From: Zetaproteobacteria bacterium CG_4_9_14_3_um_filter_54_145
Lineage (GTDB): Bacteria > Pseudomonadota > Zetaproteobacteria > Mariprofundales > Mariprofundaceae
Reading direction: 5' to 3'
Assembly: GCA_002791575.1 (NCBI GenBank)
Contig: PFXI01000070.1
Span: 1-49,802, forward strand
Length of the DNA stretch: 49,802 nucleotides
Shown here piece after piece: positions 1 to 8,947 of the stretch. The notes beneath the pieces are model-generated. The model saw nothing but the letters and a program-made list of their open reading frames with translations. It was not told the origin of the DNA and made no database searches. Made by a program: the position numbers and the translations under genes. Numbering within the stretch: position 1 is the first letter of the stretch; every line of letters starts with the position of its first letter.

Positions 1-121
1 CAATGCGATCTACTTTCACTTGGGTGCTTTGGACCTGTATCCGGCACCCAATCAGGCAGGTTCGACTTGTGCTGCCCACACAACTTCGTGAAGCGCCCCG
101 GATATTATGTGCGCTAACGTA

Positions 122-214
122 CAGTGACGGGACACTGCAAAGCATAGAGTATGTGCATTCAATGCTGTGAAGAGCATTGCATATTAATGCGGGGAGGTGC
201 CATCAAGTCTCCCC
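122..214 (+). promoter_or_regulatory. Structured leader upstream of a micro-ORF
   Basis: Three inverted repeats lie in succession before the small ORF at 234. CAGTG (122-126) pairs with CACTG (133-137). CAATGCT (160-166) pairs perfectly with AGCATTG (173-179), and can be extended by GCATT (155-159) with AATGC (186-190). GGGGAG (191-196) pairs with CTCCCC (209-214). A TATTAT hexamer at 103-108 could be a -10 box, but I see no convincing -35. The pairings are seen directly; a role in transcript stability or translation control is inference. Confidence 0.4.
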
Positions 215-233
215 CAATACAAAGGAGTTTATC

Positions 234-290
234 ATGATTGGTCTCTTGATCGTTGTCATACTCGTAATAGTCATTCTCAAGATCGTTTAA
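234..290 (+). CDS. 18-residue hydrophobic micro-protein
   Basis: The ORF encodes MIGLLIVVILVIVILKIV followed by TAA. It is preceded by AAGGAG at 222-227, an excellent ribosome binding site about six bases before the ATG. The peptide is almost wholly Val/Ile/Leu and would form one membrane helix, with a single Lys near the C-terminus. It is followed at once by a hairpin. The size, composition and structured leader recall type I toxin peptides of the Ibs class. They also resemble a shortened form of the small hydrophobic DUF3309-type membrane proteins. No homology can be claimed at this length. The strong ribosome binding site is the main reason to consider it real. Confidence 0.5.
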   Translation: MIGLLIVVILVIVILKIV

Positions 291-322
291 ACCGGCGCGT
301 GTGGGAGTCATGCGCCTGGTTT
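289..322 (+). terminator. Hairpin directly after the micro-ORF
   Basis: AAACC-GGCGC (289-298) pairs with GCGCC-GGTTT (312-322) with one bulged T at 317 and a 13-base loop. The 3' arm ends in TTT but no long U-tract follows. It could terminate or stabilise the short transcript. Confidence 0.35.
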
Positions 323-452
323 CAGAATAATGGCGGCGCTTGCCCGGCATTCGCCGCCAAACTATCAGGATGAACAATACTACGTTTGCTTCAGGCCGCA
401 TTTACCGGCTCTGTCAGGCTTGAATTTCCATTTATAGATGGAGCGATAATTT

Positions 453-1133
453 ATGCAGCTCGAAATCCGCAATCTTGCAAAGCTCTATGATCATAAAAGG
501 GGGCTTGCGCCGACCAGCTTTACAGTCAACCGGGGCGAGCTGATCGCGATTGTCGGCCATAATGGTGCCGGGAAATCCACACTGCTGAAAATACTGGCCA
601 ACTGGATTATTCCGGATGGTGGCAGCGCGCTGATGAACGGCATCGATTTGAGAAACAGGACAGCTGTTGCCAAAAACGTCGGGTTTATTCCGGAAGTGCC
701 CAACCTGTTCGACGTTTTCTCCGTTGAATACAACCTCAAGCTGTTCGCTGCGCTCTCCCGCACCCCCTTTTTGCGGGTGGAAGAGATTCTGGGCGAATTC
801 AATCTGCTGCCGTTTCGCAAAACCCGGGTACAGTCACTGTCAAAAGGCTTGAAGCAACGGGTGAACATCGGGCGCGCCCTGTTGGCGGACCCGGCACTGC
901 TTATTCTCGATGAGCCCACATCGGGCCTGGATTTCGAGATGACCAAGGAGATCCACCGGCTGTTGAACACAATGCATGCCGCCGGCAAAACCATTCTCTT
1001 CACCTCGCACCGGCCAGAAGAGATCAAGAGCCTGGCAACGCGTATCATGGTGCTGCACGAAGGCAGCCTGATCTTCGATGGCTCACCTGCGGAATATTTC
1101 CGCTCTGAAACCCATGAAAAGCTGTACGCCTGA
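453..1133 (+). CDS. ABC transporter ATP-binding protein (NatA-like)
   Basis: Cytoplasmic ATPase subunit of an ABC-2 type exporter, 226 residues, the usual size for a single-domain NatA/CcmA-like subunit. The Walker A motif GHNGAGKST is at residues 35-43. The signature LSKGLKQR lies near 130, Walker B LLILDEP near 150, and the switch histidine in TSHRPEE near 186. The ATG at 453 has GGAG nine bases upstream. The stop overlaps the start of the downstream permease by one base (TGATG), so the two are translationally coupled and form one transporter. The substrate cannot be told from sequence; NatAB-type pairs export Na+ or small toxic compounds. Confidence 0.9.
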   Translation: MQLEIRNLAKLYDHKRGLAPTSFTVNRGELIAIVGHNGAGKSTLLKILANWIIPDGGSALMNGIDLRNRTAVAKNVGFIPEVPNLFDVFSVEYNLKLFAALSRTPFLRVEEILGEFNLLPFRKTRVQSLSKGLKQRVNIGRALLADPALLILDEPTSGLDFEMTKEIHRLLNTMHAAGKTILFTSHRPEEIKSLATRIMVLHEGSLIFDGSPAEYFRSETHEKLYA

Positions 1134-2161
1134 TGATGAGAAACATTCTGCTTCTGGCATACAACGATCTGGCTATCGCACTGAAAAACAAGACCTTTCT
1201 TCTGATCCTGTTTATTCCGCTATTCGTCTTTGTTTCGCTGAATCTGGTAGACAAGATGGGTGCCGAAGCAAGCAAAGTCAGGCTCGTTATGGTTCAGGAC
1301 TATGCCTATGCCCCCGAGATCACCCGCAGCATCGATGCCGCCAGACAATTCATTGAAGTAACATGGGTTCAGGATGAAAAAGATGGTGTGCGTCTGTTGA
1401 AGGCACACAAGATAGACGGGATATTGACCCACAGTGATGAAGCAAGCGGCAGTCTTACACTGCTGGTTTTAAAGAAAGGCTCCATCCCCACCATTGCCAT
1501 CATGCAGCATTTCTCAGCCCTGCAGAAGGCGGCGGAAGGCAATGCACCCGATTGGATCCGCAGCATCAAATCGCTGCATCAGGGCGGCGTGCAACGCGAG
1601 TCGCTGCCTACCTGGATATTGATGCTGGTCCTGCTTATCGGTTTTATTATTCTGCCGACACAAGTTGCCGAGGAGAAAGAGAAGAAGCTGCTCCTGGCCC
1701 TGCTGCAGATGCCCATACACGAGATCCAGTGGCTGATTGCCAAATTGATCCTGGGCATGGTTCTGATCATCGCTGCCGTGCTGTTTCTGCATCTGCTGGG
1801 TCAGTTCGGCCCGATACATCTGCCGGACTATATCGTTTTCATCCTCGCAGGCAGTTTCTGTTTCAGCGCCTGCGGGATATGTCTGGGCTTTCTCTGCCGC
1901 AGTCAGGCCAGCGCCCGGGTGCTGGGCGTGATCTTCTATCTGCCGCTGCTGCTGCCTGCCGCGATGTCTGATGTGTCACAAAAACTGACCGCTGTTGCAC
2001 CCTTTCTGCCGTCATATCAGCTGTATCAGCCGCTTCAGTCCATACTGCTGGAAAATGGCAGATTGGCGGATATGACCTTTGACTGGGTCTATTTATGCGG
2101 GCTGGGCTTGCTGATGTGTTATCTCTCCTACCTGTTGATGAAAAGGGGCTGGCTGATGTGA
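1133..2161 (+). CDS. ABC-2 family permease (NatB-like)
   Basis: Membrane subunit paired with the upstream ATPase, 342 residues. The topology is classic for ABC2_membrane_3 proteins. One N-terminal helix lies at about residues 22-38. An extracytoplasmic domain of about 120 residues follows. At least five helices make up the C-terminal half, including WILMLVLLIGFIILP and LILGMVLIIAAVLFLHLL. The conserved helix boundary PTQVAEEKEKKLLLALLQ, typical of NatB-like permeases, sits after the second helix. Two ATGs in a row occur at 1133 and 1136; the first overlaps the stop of the ATPase gene. No neighbouring gene hints at the exported substrate. Confidence 0.85.
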   Translation: MMRNILLLAYNDLAIALKNKTFLLILFIPLFVFVSLNLVDKMGAEASKVRLVMVQDYAYAPEITRSIDAARQFIEVTWVQDEKDGVRLLKAHKIDGILTHSDEASGSLTLLVLKKGSIPTIAIMQHFSALQKAAEGNAPDWIRSIKSLHQGGVQRESLPTWILMLVLLIGFIILPTQVAEEKEKKLLLALLQMPIHEIQWLIAKLILGMVLIIAAVLFLHLLGQFGPIHLPDYIVFILAGSFCFSACGICLGFLCRSQASARVLGVIFYLPLLLPAAMSDVSQKLTAVAPFLPSYQLYQPLQSILLENGRLADMTFDWVYLCGLGLLMCYLSYLLMKRGWLM

Positions 2162-2217
2162 TTCCGGCCTGCAGCGGATAAGGTTCAGCGCCCCTTCCAT
2201 GCCCCGGAATCATGCTG

Positions 2218-3066
2218 CTAAAGTGATTGCAGGCCGGAGCTCAGTGATTTGAATTCATGATGATCCGGCCCAATCAGGCCATGACGCAACAGAAAGTCGA
2301 TCACCACCAGGTTGCAGTTGGGTTTAAAGGCATCACTCTCAGCCACCATGCGCGCCACATTCTCTATCCGCCACAGATAGAATCCGGCCACCTCACCATC
2401 GGTGCAAACTGGCTTGAATGCAGCCGGCAGACTCAGGTCATAACAGTAGATGGTATCCGAGCGCAGCCCGGCTTCAGTTTCGCGCCGGTAAGTGATCACA
2501 CTTGTGGCAACCGCCTGTGCTGCCAGTTCAGGTGCAATACCCGCCTCTTCCTCACACTCCTTGGCAAGGTTCTCTTCGGCCGTGATGCCGAATGGAAAAC
2601 CACCTGCCACCATCTGATCGAGCAGATCCGGAAAGGTGTGCCGATCTGCTGCACGCCGGCCAACCCACATCAACAGGCCATCGTCACTCTCCACGAAGCC
2701 ATTCACATGCTGACCAAATGAGCGCACGCCAAAAACAGATACAGCAGCCCTATCCAGCAAAAATGCAGGCGACTCGCTCCTGTCATTCAAAACAGGGTAG
2801 AGCTCCCCCATCAGATGATCGAGCAGACCGAGGCGAACCAGCTCAATCAGCACCTCAGCCACCGCACTGTTGCGCGCCTCAAAGCTCTGCAAGGCAGGAT
2901 GCAGCGCCACCTGGCGATCATCCACGACAAATACAGCCGGGAAACGCCGCAGCTCGCCGGCAAAGGCCGGGCGCATCCATCCATAACCCACTGCCCCCAC
3001 AATAAAGGGGATAAAATTGTCCGGATTCCACCGGTTACACTGTTCGATATGACGCGTATAGTTCAT
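2218..3066 (-). CDS. DUF4743 and Nudix hydrolase
   Basis: 282-residue protein with an N-terminal DUF4743-like domain (about 1-120) and a C-terminal Nudix domain. The Nudix box reads GGFPFGITAEEN then LAKECEEEAG, which fits G-x5-E-x7-xE-x2-EE-x-G with a Cys in place of the usual residue after the first catalytic Glu. This two-domain architecture is found in the yeast YJR142W/Tnr3 family, linked to hydrolysis of damaged thiamine diphosphates. That role is a family-based inference. The ATG at 3066 has a GGTGGA-like site just upstream. The gene is convergent with the ABC permease; a 9-bp inverted repeat (2159-2167 with 2204-2212) spans the junction. Confidence 0.75.
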   Translation of the reverse strand: MNYTRHIEQCNRWNPDNFIPFIVGAVGYGWMRPAFAGELRRFPAVFVVDDRQVALHPALQSFEARNSAVAEVLIELVRLGLLDHLMGELYPVLNDRSESPAFLLDRAAVSVFGVRSFGQHVNGFVESDDGLLMWVGRRAADRHTFPDLLDQMVAGGFPFGITAEENLAKECEEEAGIAPELAAQAVATSVITYRRETEAGLRSDTIYCYDLSLPAAFKPVCTDGEVAGFYLWRIENVARMVAESDAFKPNCNLVVIDFLLRHGLIGPDHHEFKSLSSGLQSL

Positions 3067-3183
3067 TCAGATCCACCCACAACTCATTTCAACTACAAAT
3101 ACCAGGCCGGCATGGTTATTGTATTGTTTAAATCATCCCGCCGCAGTCATGAAAAATGCAGTGCTGCTGCGGAGATCGTACGA

Positions 3184-4815
3184 CTAGAAGCAGGCGTTGC
3201 GGCTGCGCACAAAGGCCTCGAACTCGGCGGCCAGCAGCGGCTTGCTGAAGTAGTAGCCCTGAATCTCGTTGCACTGGCGCTCCTGCAGCCAGCCGAACTG
3301 GTCGGCATCTTCCACACCCTCGCAGATCACATTCAGCTTCAGATTGTGCGACAGGCCGATAATTGCCTCGACAATCTTGGCATCGTCATCGCTGATGATG
3401 ACATCATCGATAAAGGATTTGTCGATCTTCAACTTGTTGATCGGAAAGCGCTTGAGATAGCTCAGCGATGAGTAGCCGGTGCCGAAATCATCGATGGAGA
3501 GCGATGGCCCCATCGCCGCAATCTTCTCCAGTAGTGCAATGGTGTTTTCAATATCTCTCATGACCATCGATTCGGTGATCTCCAGCTCCAGATAGGCCGG
3601 ATCCAGCCGACTCACAGCCAGTACCTGTGCAATCCTGTCGAGCAGGTGTCGATCGGAGAACTGGCGTGCCGACAGGTTGACCGCCACCTTCAGATCGATG
3701 AGCCCCGCATCGTGCCAGGCTTTGGTCTGGCGGCAGGCTTCATGCATGACCCAGTCGCCGATCGACACGATCATGCCGGTCTCCTCGGCGATCTGGATAA
3801 AGTGGAACGGGGCAACCATGCCGCGCTCGGGATGCTGCCAGCGGATCAGTGCTTCCATACCGATCACATGGCCGCTGATGGTATTGATCTGCGGCTGGTA
3901 GTGCAGCACAAACTCCCTGCGCTCGATCGCCTTGCGCATCTCGCTCTCCAGGCTCAGGCGGTTGACCGCCGAACTCTGGATGGAGGCCTTGAAAAACTGG
4001 TAATTATTGCCGCCATCGGCCTTGACGCTGTACATCGAATGCTCGGCATGATGCAGCAACTCCTCGCTGTCATCGCCGTCGCCGGGGAAAATGACAATGC
4101 CGATACTGACAGTAATGACCACATCCTGGCCATCAATGTCAAAGCCGCTCTCCAGCGCATGCATCAGCTTCATGATCACAATCGTGGCATCTTCGGCATG
4201 GACCAGATCGGTCAGCAGCACGGCAAAACGGTTGCCGCCGACACTGGCGATCAGGTCGTTACCGCGCAGCAGTTTTTTCAGCCGTTGCGCCATCTCCCCG
4301 AGCAGCTGGTCGCCCTTAACATAGCCCAGCGAGTCATTGATCACCTTGAAGTTGTCGACATCGATAAACAGCACACCGATCTGAAAATGCTTGCGTTTGG
4401 CGTTCTCCAGCTCCTGGGTCAGGATCTCCTTGAACATCCTGCGGTCGGGCAGGTGGGTATTCTGGTCATAGCTGCCGGAGGCGCTGTCGAGCGGCTCGAT
4501 AATATGGATATAGTGGCACCTGCCCTCGTCCTCGATGGTTGTGGCAACGGTTGTCTGCATCACCTTGATAATACTGCCATCGGCCTTTTTCAGGCTGACC
4601 TGGCCCGACCAGATGGCCTCAGCATCAAGTGCTGCCCGCTCGATAGCATGATCCTGATCCGACTGTCGCAGGTAGAGGTCGGCGGAAGGGGAGCCTGCCA
4701 GCAGTGCGGCCGGGAAGCCGGTCAGCTCGGTGAAGGCGGGATTCACACGAAGAACCCGGTAGGCATCGTCGGCAACCATGACGGCACCTGTGACGCGTTG
4801 ATATTCTGTGGCCAT
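3184..4815 (-). CDS. PAS - degenerate GGDEF - EAL phosphodiesterase
   Basis: 543-residue signalling protein. A PAS sensor domain covers residues about 1-115, a GGDEF domain about 120-285 and an EAL domain about 295-540. The cyclase signature reads GGNRF instead of GGDEF, so diguanylate cyclase activity is very unlikely. The EAL domain keeps EALIRW, DDFGTGYSS and KIDKSFI, so it probably hydrolyses c-di-GMP, with the GGDEF as a possible GTP-binding regulator. I chose ATG 4815 because GGAG lies eight bases upstream. An open frame continues to 5421, but that extension looks non-coding and runs into the divergent gene. It is transcribed away from another c-di-GMP gene. Confidence 0.85.
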   Translation of the reverse strand: MATEYQRVTGAVMVADDAYRVLRVNPAFTELTGFPAALLAGSPSADLYLRQSDQDHAIERAALDAEAIWSGQVSLKKADGSIIKVMQTTVATTIEDEGRCHYIHIIEPLDSASGSYDQNTHLPDRRMFKEILTQELENAKRKHFQIGVLFIDVDNFKVINDSLGYVKGDQLLGEMAQRLKKLLRGNDLIASVGGNRFAVLLTDLVHAEDATIVIMKLMHALESGFDIDGQDVVITVSIGIVIFPGDGDDSEELLHHAEHSMYSVKADGGNNYQFFKASIQSSAVNRLSLESEMRKAIERREFVLHYQPQINTISGHVIGMEALIRWQHPERGMVAPFHFIQIAEETGMIVSIGDWVMHEACRQTKAWHDAGLIDLKVAVNLSARQFSDRHLLDRIAQVLAVSRLDPAYLELEITESMVMRDIENTIALLEKIAAMGPSLSIDDFGTGYSSLSYLKRFPINKLKIDKSFIDDVIISDDDAKIVEAIIGLSHNLKLNVICEGVEDADQFGWLQERQCNEIQGYYFSKPLLAAEFEAFVRSRNACF

Positions 4816-5109
4816 AGTCATTGCTCCAATGTATCCATTGACATGCCATGGCATGTTGGCGCCGGTTTGCCTCTGCCGCAAGTGCCGGCTGCAAAACAGC
4901 AGTAGTGGAAATGACTCTGCCGGTAGCGCAAACAGGTCCTGCCGGCCCGCGCTACAGCGGGCCGTATCACAACTGAAAAACGAAAATGGCATTGAACGTG
5001 CTTGTGCTAATAATCCTGCGGCCTGATTGCTGCCGAGGATCGGCAGGTGCATCATCGTGTGTGCTGTCGACCCGCCGCAAAAAACTGGGCTTCTGGAAGG
5101 AAGTATGAG

Positions 5110-6855
5110 ATGACATCTGAACACATCGCCGATCTCTGCGTGCAGGAGCAACCGCAGTCTATTATTGTCTATCACAAGATACTGCATCTGGCATTGGCGC
5201 TCGGCATGCCCGAACATCCGGCCGAACTGCTGGCCGCGGCCGTTGCCGGGCGCTGTCATCAGGATCAGATGATTCAACTGCACTGCCTGCTGGAGAGTGA
5301 GCAGGATAACCACCTGCTGGTTATTCGCAAAGGCAGCACCCTGCAGTGGCAGGAGCAGGCGAGCCTCCCCTCCGCACCCGCTACGGAGATAGTGCAACAG
5401 CAGCGTCACGCACTGCAGCAAAGCTCGCTCGCCCTGTTGCTACAGCAGATGCACGGCCGATATGAGGAGCTGCAACAACAGCGCGATGCGATGATACACG
5501 AAACCGAGCGGCTATCGGTCAAACTCAACCACAATCACAGGGAACTGAAACACCAGTCCATGCACGACACGCTGACAGGGCTGGCCAACCGCACGCTGCT
5601 GGCCGAGCGCGCCGCACATGCTTTCCAGATTGCCCGCCGTCAGGCATTCAACTGCTGCCTGATCGTGATGGACCTGAGCAGATTCAAACAGGTCAACGAT
5701 GCGCTGGGGCAACTGGTCGGTGACTTGCTGCTGCAGGCGGTAGCCAGCCGTTTAAAACAGAGCGTGCGCACCTCCGATACACTGGCCCGGCTTGGTGGTG
5801 ATGAGTTTGCCGTGCTGCTGCTCAACAACACCACCGAACAGGCGGCCATTGTCGCAGACAAACTGCTGCATGCGCTGATCTGCCCGTTTGAGCTGCAGGG
5901 ACATGTGCTGAGTGTTGGCATGAGTATCGGCATTGCCGAATTCCCGACCCACGGCGAGGATATGCCGGTGCTGATCCAGCGCGCCGATGTGGCGATGCAC
6001 CACGCGAAAGACAACAAGCTGGACAAGATGATCTACCACGCCCAGCTCGATGGGCACAGCCTTGAGCGACTCTCCCTGTATAATGATCTGAAGCATGCGA
6101 TCGCCACCGGGGCGATGGAGCTCTACTACCAGCCGCAGGTACTGACAGCGGGTGACGGCATGCCGTCACTGGAGGCCCTGATTCGCTGGCCGCACCCTGA
6201 GAGGGGCATGGTATTTCCCGACCGCTTTATCCCGCTGGCCGAAGATTCCGGCCTGATTATCCCTATGACCTGGTGGGTCCTGGAAACAGCCGTAGCGCAG
6301 TGCGCGGCATGGCACCGCGCCGGGTTACCGGTGAAAGTCAGCGTCAACTTCTCCGCCAACTGCCTGCAGGAGATCGATATGGTGCAGCGTGTTTCCGACT
6401 GTATCCAGCGCCATCAGCTGCCCGATAATGCGCTCGCACTGGAGATCACCGAAAGCATGATCATGGCTGATCCGCATCAGGCATCCAAGGTACTGCTGGA
6501 GATCGACGAGATGAAGGTGGATGTGTCGATCGACGACTTCGGCACCGGTCACTCGTCATTGGCTTATCTGAAGCACCTGCTGGTCGATGAGCTGAAAATC
6601 GATCGCTCGTTTGTCATGGGCATGCACGATCATAAAAATGACGAGGTGATTGTGCGCACTGTGATCAGCATGGCCCACAATATGGGCCTGCGCGTGGTTG
6701 CCGAGGGCGTGGAGACACGCCGCGACTGGGATGCACTGGCCGCCATGGATTGCGATCGCATTCAGGGTTACTTCATCTGCCGGCCACAGCCGGTGGATTA
6801 TATCACCGACTGGCTGGAAACCTTCGCCAGAGACGGTTTGAAACTGGGCGAATAA
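5110..6855 (+). CDS. GGDEF-EAL c-di-GMP turnover protein
   Basis: 581-residue protein with a short N-terminal region, a glutamine-rich coiled coil at about 100-160, then GGDEF and EAL domains. The GGDEF motif is intact (RLGGDEFAVLL), as is DTLTGLANRTLL at the domain start. The EAL domain has EALIRW, DDFGTGHSS and ELKIDRSF, so both cyclase and phosphodiesterase chemistry are possible. The N-terminal part has no recognisable sensor domain and no transmembrane helix, so it is cytoplasmic. ATG 5110 is preceded by GGAAGGAAG. It is divergent from the PAS-EAL gene at 4815; the 294-base gap shows no clear operator. The stop is followed within 40 bases by a repeat element. Confidence 0.88.
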   Translation: MTSEHIADLCVQEQPQSIIVYHKILHLALALGMPEHPAELLAAAVAGRCHQDQMIQLHCLLESEQDNHLLVIRKGSTLQWQEQASLPSAPATEIVQQQRHALQQSSLALLLQQMHGRYEELQQQRDAMIHETERLSVKLNHNHRELKHQSMHDTLTGLANRTLLAERAAHAFQIARRQAFNCCLIVMDLSRFKQVNDALGQLVGDLLLQAVASRLKQSVRTSDTLARLGGDEFAVLLLNNTTEQAAIVADKLLHALICPFELQGHVLSVGMSIGIAEFPTHGEDMPVLIQRADVAMHHAKDNKLDKMIYHAQLDGHSLERLSLYNDLKHAIATGAMELYYQPQVLTAGDGMPSLEALIRWPHPERGMVFPDRFIPLAEDSGLIIPMTWWVLETAVAQCAAWHRAGLPVKVSVNFSANCLQEIDMVQRVSDCIQRHQLPDNALALEITESMIMADPHQASKVLLEIDEMKVDVSIDDFGTGHSSLAYLKHLLVDELKIDRSFVMGMHDHKNDEVIVRTVISMAHNMGLRVVAEGVETRRDWDALAAMDCDRIQGYFICRPQPVDYITDWLETFARDGLKLGE

Positions 6856-6896
6856 CAACGACACCCGGCGCGCGACAGGATCCATAAAGAACATCT

Positions 6897-7122
6897 CACC
6901 GCAAAGGAGCAAGCGCCAGCGCTCCCGGCGCGCGATAGGCCAAAACCTTTTCACCGCAAAGGACGCAAAGGAACGCAGAGGAAAGACGAAGATGAATATG
7001 GGCTCTGGCACTGCACGATTCAGGTGTGCCCGGATATTCATGCGCGAGCGCGACACCGTATGAACAGGCATTCTCTTTTATTGCCTTGCTTTTCCTTCGC
7101 GTCCTTTGCGTCCTCTGCGGTG
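6897..7122. repeat. Terminal-inverted-repeat element, copy A
   Basis: The 171-base core runs from 6952 to 7122. It begins CACCGCAAAGGACGCAAAGG and ends in its imperfect inverse (TCCTTTGCGTCCTCTGCGGTG). I count only four mismatches between this core and the core at 15059-15229. A second, partial left end starts at 6897 (CACCGCAAAGGAGC), as in the other copy, although here nine bases are missing. No transposase is encoded, so this looks like a non-autonomous, MITE-like element between the GGDEF-EAL gene and the hydrolase gene. Confidence 0.8.
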
Positions 7123-7179
7123 CCGGGCTTTGATTCTGATAGCAGTGATGCGCAAACTTGTAACTGGCAAGCGCCCCCC

Positions 7180-8175
7180 CTATGGGGCAGGTGACAAGAA
7201 GGGGCGGCTCAGCTGCAGTTCTTGCGAAGGCAGCGGAGCAGCGCTGTCGCGCACCCAGCTCAGGATATCGCGCCAGACCACCTCGGCCTGCAGATCACGC
7301 AACAGCATATGATAACCATTGCGATAGAGCTGCAAGCGCTGCTGCGGTTGGCGTATGGCGGGCCCGAAGGCGGCCCGTACGGCTGCGGCCGGAATCACCT
7401 GATCCTTTTCACCGTAGAGCACAAGCGCCGGCACGCTCAGCTGTTGCGCATCATCAAAGCCTGCCTGCATCAGGTTCACCAACCCGTAAATCGTATCGAC
7501 GCGCGTTTTTTTAATAACCAGCGGATCACGCCCCAGTGCGATCAGCATCGCCCGGTTATCGGAGGCAACCACGCCGAGCGATTCACCGGTAAAGCGCTGC
7601 CACGGGATGGTATGGGCTGCCAGCCGCAAACCCCACTGCTGCCAGAGCGGCATCGCGCGCCAGCCCCGGACAGCGGGCGCCGACAGAATCACACCGTCCA
7701 CCTGCAACTTCGTTTCCGCCAGCGCTTCCAGCACCACGGCCGCCCCCATACTTTCACCCAGCAGATAGACCGGCAGCGACCCGTACTGCTGCCGGATCAC
7801 ACTGACAAAGGCTTGCAGATCGAGGGTAAACATCTGCCTGCCCGGCCAGCGGCCGTGATCGGGTGCGGCACCAAAACCGCGCTGATCATAGGCGTAAACG
7901 GCAATGCCGCGCGCCGACCACCAGCTGGCGGCAGGGGCAATGAAGTGCGCATAGTCGTTGAAGCCGTGCAGGGCAATGATCACCGCCTGCGCCGGCCCCT
8001 GCGGTAACCAGCGCTGTACGGGCAGCCTCGCGCCGTCAAATGAGACGAACTGGCCGACCGTCATCAGCGGCGTAACCCGCGACTCTGCCGGCGTTATAAA
8101 TTTCGGTGCGCAGGCCGTCAGCAGCGAGAGTAGCAGCAGGGTCAGGTAAAGTGTGCTGCGCGATTGCAGTTTCAT
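7180..8175 (-). CDS. Lipoprotein alpha/beta hydrolase (monoglyceride lipase-like)
   Basis: 331-residue protein of the Hydrolase_4 / serine aminopeptidase S33 family, which covers monoacylglycerol lipases and lysophospholipases. The signal peptide ends in a lipobox, LLTAC, at about residue 22, so the protein should be membrane-anchored through a lipid. The oxyanion HGFNDYAH, nucleophile elbow GESMGAA, acid YGEKDQVIP and terminal catalytic histidine NGYHMLLRD are all present. ATG 8175 is chosen because it places the signal peptide at the N-terminus and has GAGG upstream; the frame stays open to 8289 without coding character. It is flanked by repeat copy A and a divergent nitroreductase remnant. 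Confidence 0.85.
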   Translation of the reverse strand: MKLQSRSTLYLTLLLLSLLTACAPKFITPAESRVTPLMTVGQFVSFDGARLPVQRWLPQGPAQAVIIALHGFNDYAHFIAPAASWWSARGIAVYAYDQRGFGAAPDHGRWPGRQMFTLDLQAFVSVIRQQYGSLPVYLLGESMGAAVVLEALAETKLQVDGVILSAPAVRGWRAMPLWQQWGLRLAAHTIPWQRFTGESLGVVASDNRAMLIALGRDPLVIKKTRVDTIYGLVNLMQAGFDDAQQLSVPALVLYGEKDQVIPAAAVRAAFGPAIRQPQQRLQLYRNGYHMLLRDLQAEVVWRDILSWVRDSAAPLPSQELQLSRPFLSPAP

Positions 8176-8306
8176 GGCACAAGCCTCGTATGAGCATCGC
8201 CACAACACAATCGCTTTCATGCATAGGGCAGAGCCGCTATTTCTGTTATGCTCCCAGCACAGGGACAGAGAGGTGATCATGCACAACAACGCCGGAGCAA
8301 CTCAGC

Positions 8307-8937
8307 ATGCATGTACGTGATGCACTACAACAGCGACGCTCCGTCCGCGCCTTTCTGGATCGGGCGGTTGATCCGGCCCTGATCGAGCGACTGCTCGATG
8401 TGGCGCGCCATGCACCATCGGGTGCCAATATCCAGCCATGGCAGGTGGCCGTGGTCTCCGGCGCAACGAAACTGGCCCTGCAGGAACAAATCGGATTATC
8501 ATTACTACCCGTTGCAGTGGCGCCAGCCCTACAAGGAACGCCAGCTGGCGTGCGGTCTGCAACTCTACGGAGCTCTGGGCATTGAACGTACGGACAAGCA
8601 GCGACGGCGCGAGCAGTGGGCGGCCAACTATCGCGCCTTCGATGCACCCGTCTGCCTCTTTTTCCTTATTGATGGCGATATGGAAGCCGGCTCATGGCTG
8701 GATTGCGGCATGTTTATCCAGTCACTGATGCTGGCGGCGGTTGAAGAGGGGCTGGATACCTGTGCACTGGCTTCAATGGGCGAATACCCGGCCATCGTCA
8801 AGGCTGAGCTCGGCTTTGACGAGCAGACTATCCTGCTCTGCGGCATGGCGCTGGGTTATGCCGATCATGATGCGCCGGTAAACAGTTATCGCACCCCGCG
8901 CGCAGATGTGCATACTTTCGCGCACTACTACACATAA
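8307..8937 (+). pseudogene. Nitroreductase-like gene with frameshift and short deletion
   Basis: The N-terminal part, read from ATG 8307, is a clear FMN nitroreductase: RRSVRAFLDRAVDP, then APSGANIQPWQVAVVSG. Near 8485-8490 the reading must move by one base to continue as DYHYYPLQWRQPYKERQ, GSWLDCGMFIQ, DTCALASMGEYP and CGMALGYADHDAPVN, which ends at 8937. Family members usually have roughly ten more residues between these two blocks. A small deletion that is not a multiple of three, between about LALQEQI and DYHYY, is therefore the simplest reading. All other conserved blocks are preserved, so the event is recent, or it is a sequencing error. purN follows after ten bases. Confidence 0.8.
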
Positions 8938-8947
8938 GGATGAACAG

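Noticed and set aside
159-401. Minus-strand open frame of 80 codons near the left edge
   Set aside because: No ribosome binding site, low-complexity sequence, and it overlaps the better supported micro-ORF and its hairpins.
3646-4905. Plus-strand open frame of 419 codons opposite the PAS-EAL gene
   Set aside because: It is the antisense of conserved GGDEF and EAL motifs, so the minus strand is the coding one.
4816-5421. N-terminal extension of the PAS-EAL gene to residue count 745
   Set aside because: The extension overlaps the divergent gene, has no protein-like composition, and an internal ATG has a good ribosome binding site.
6556-7071. Minus-strand open frame of 171 codons, similar to one at 14828-15178
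   Set aside because: Its similarity to the other frame comes from the shared repeat element; the rest overlaps the GGDEF-EAL gene. There is no ribosome binding site.
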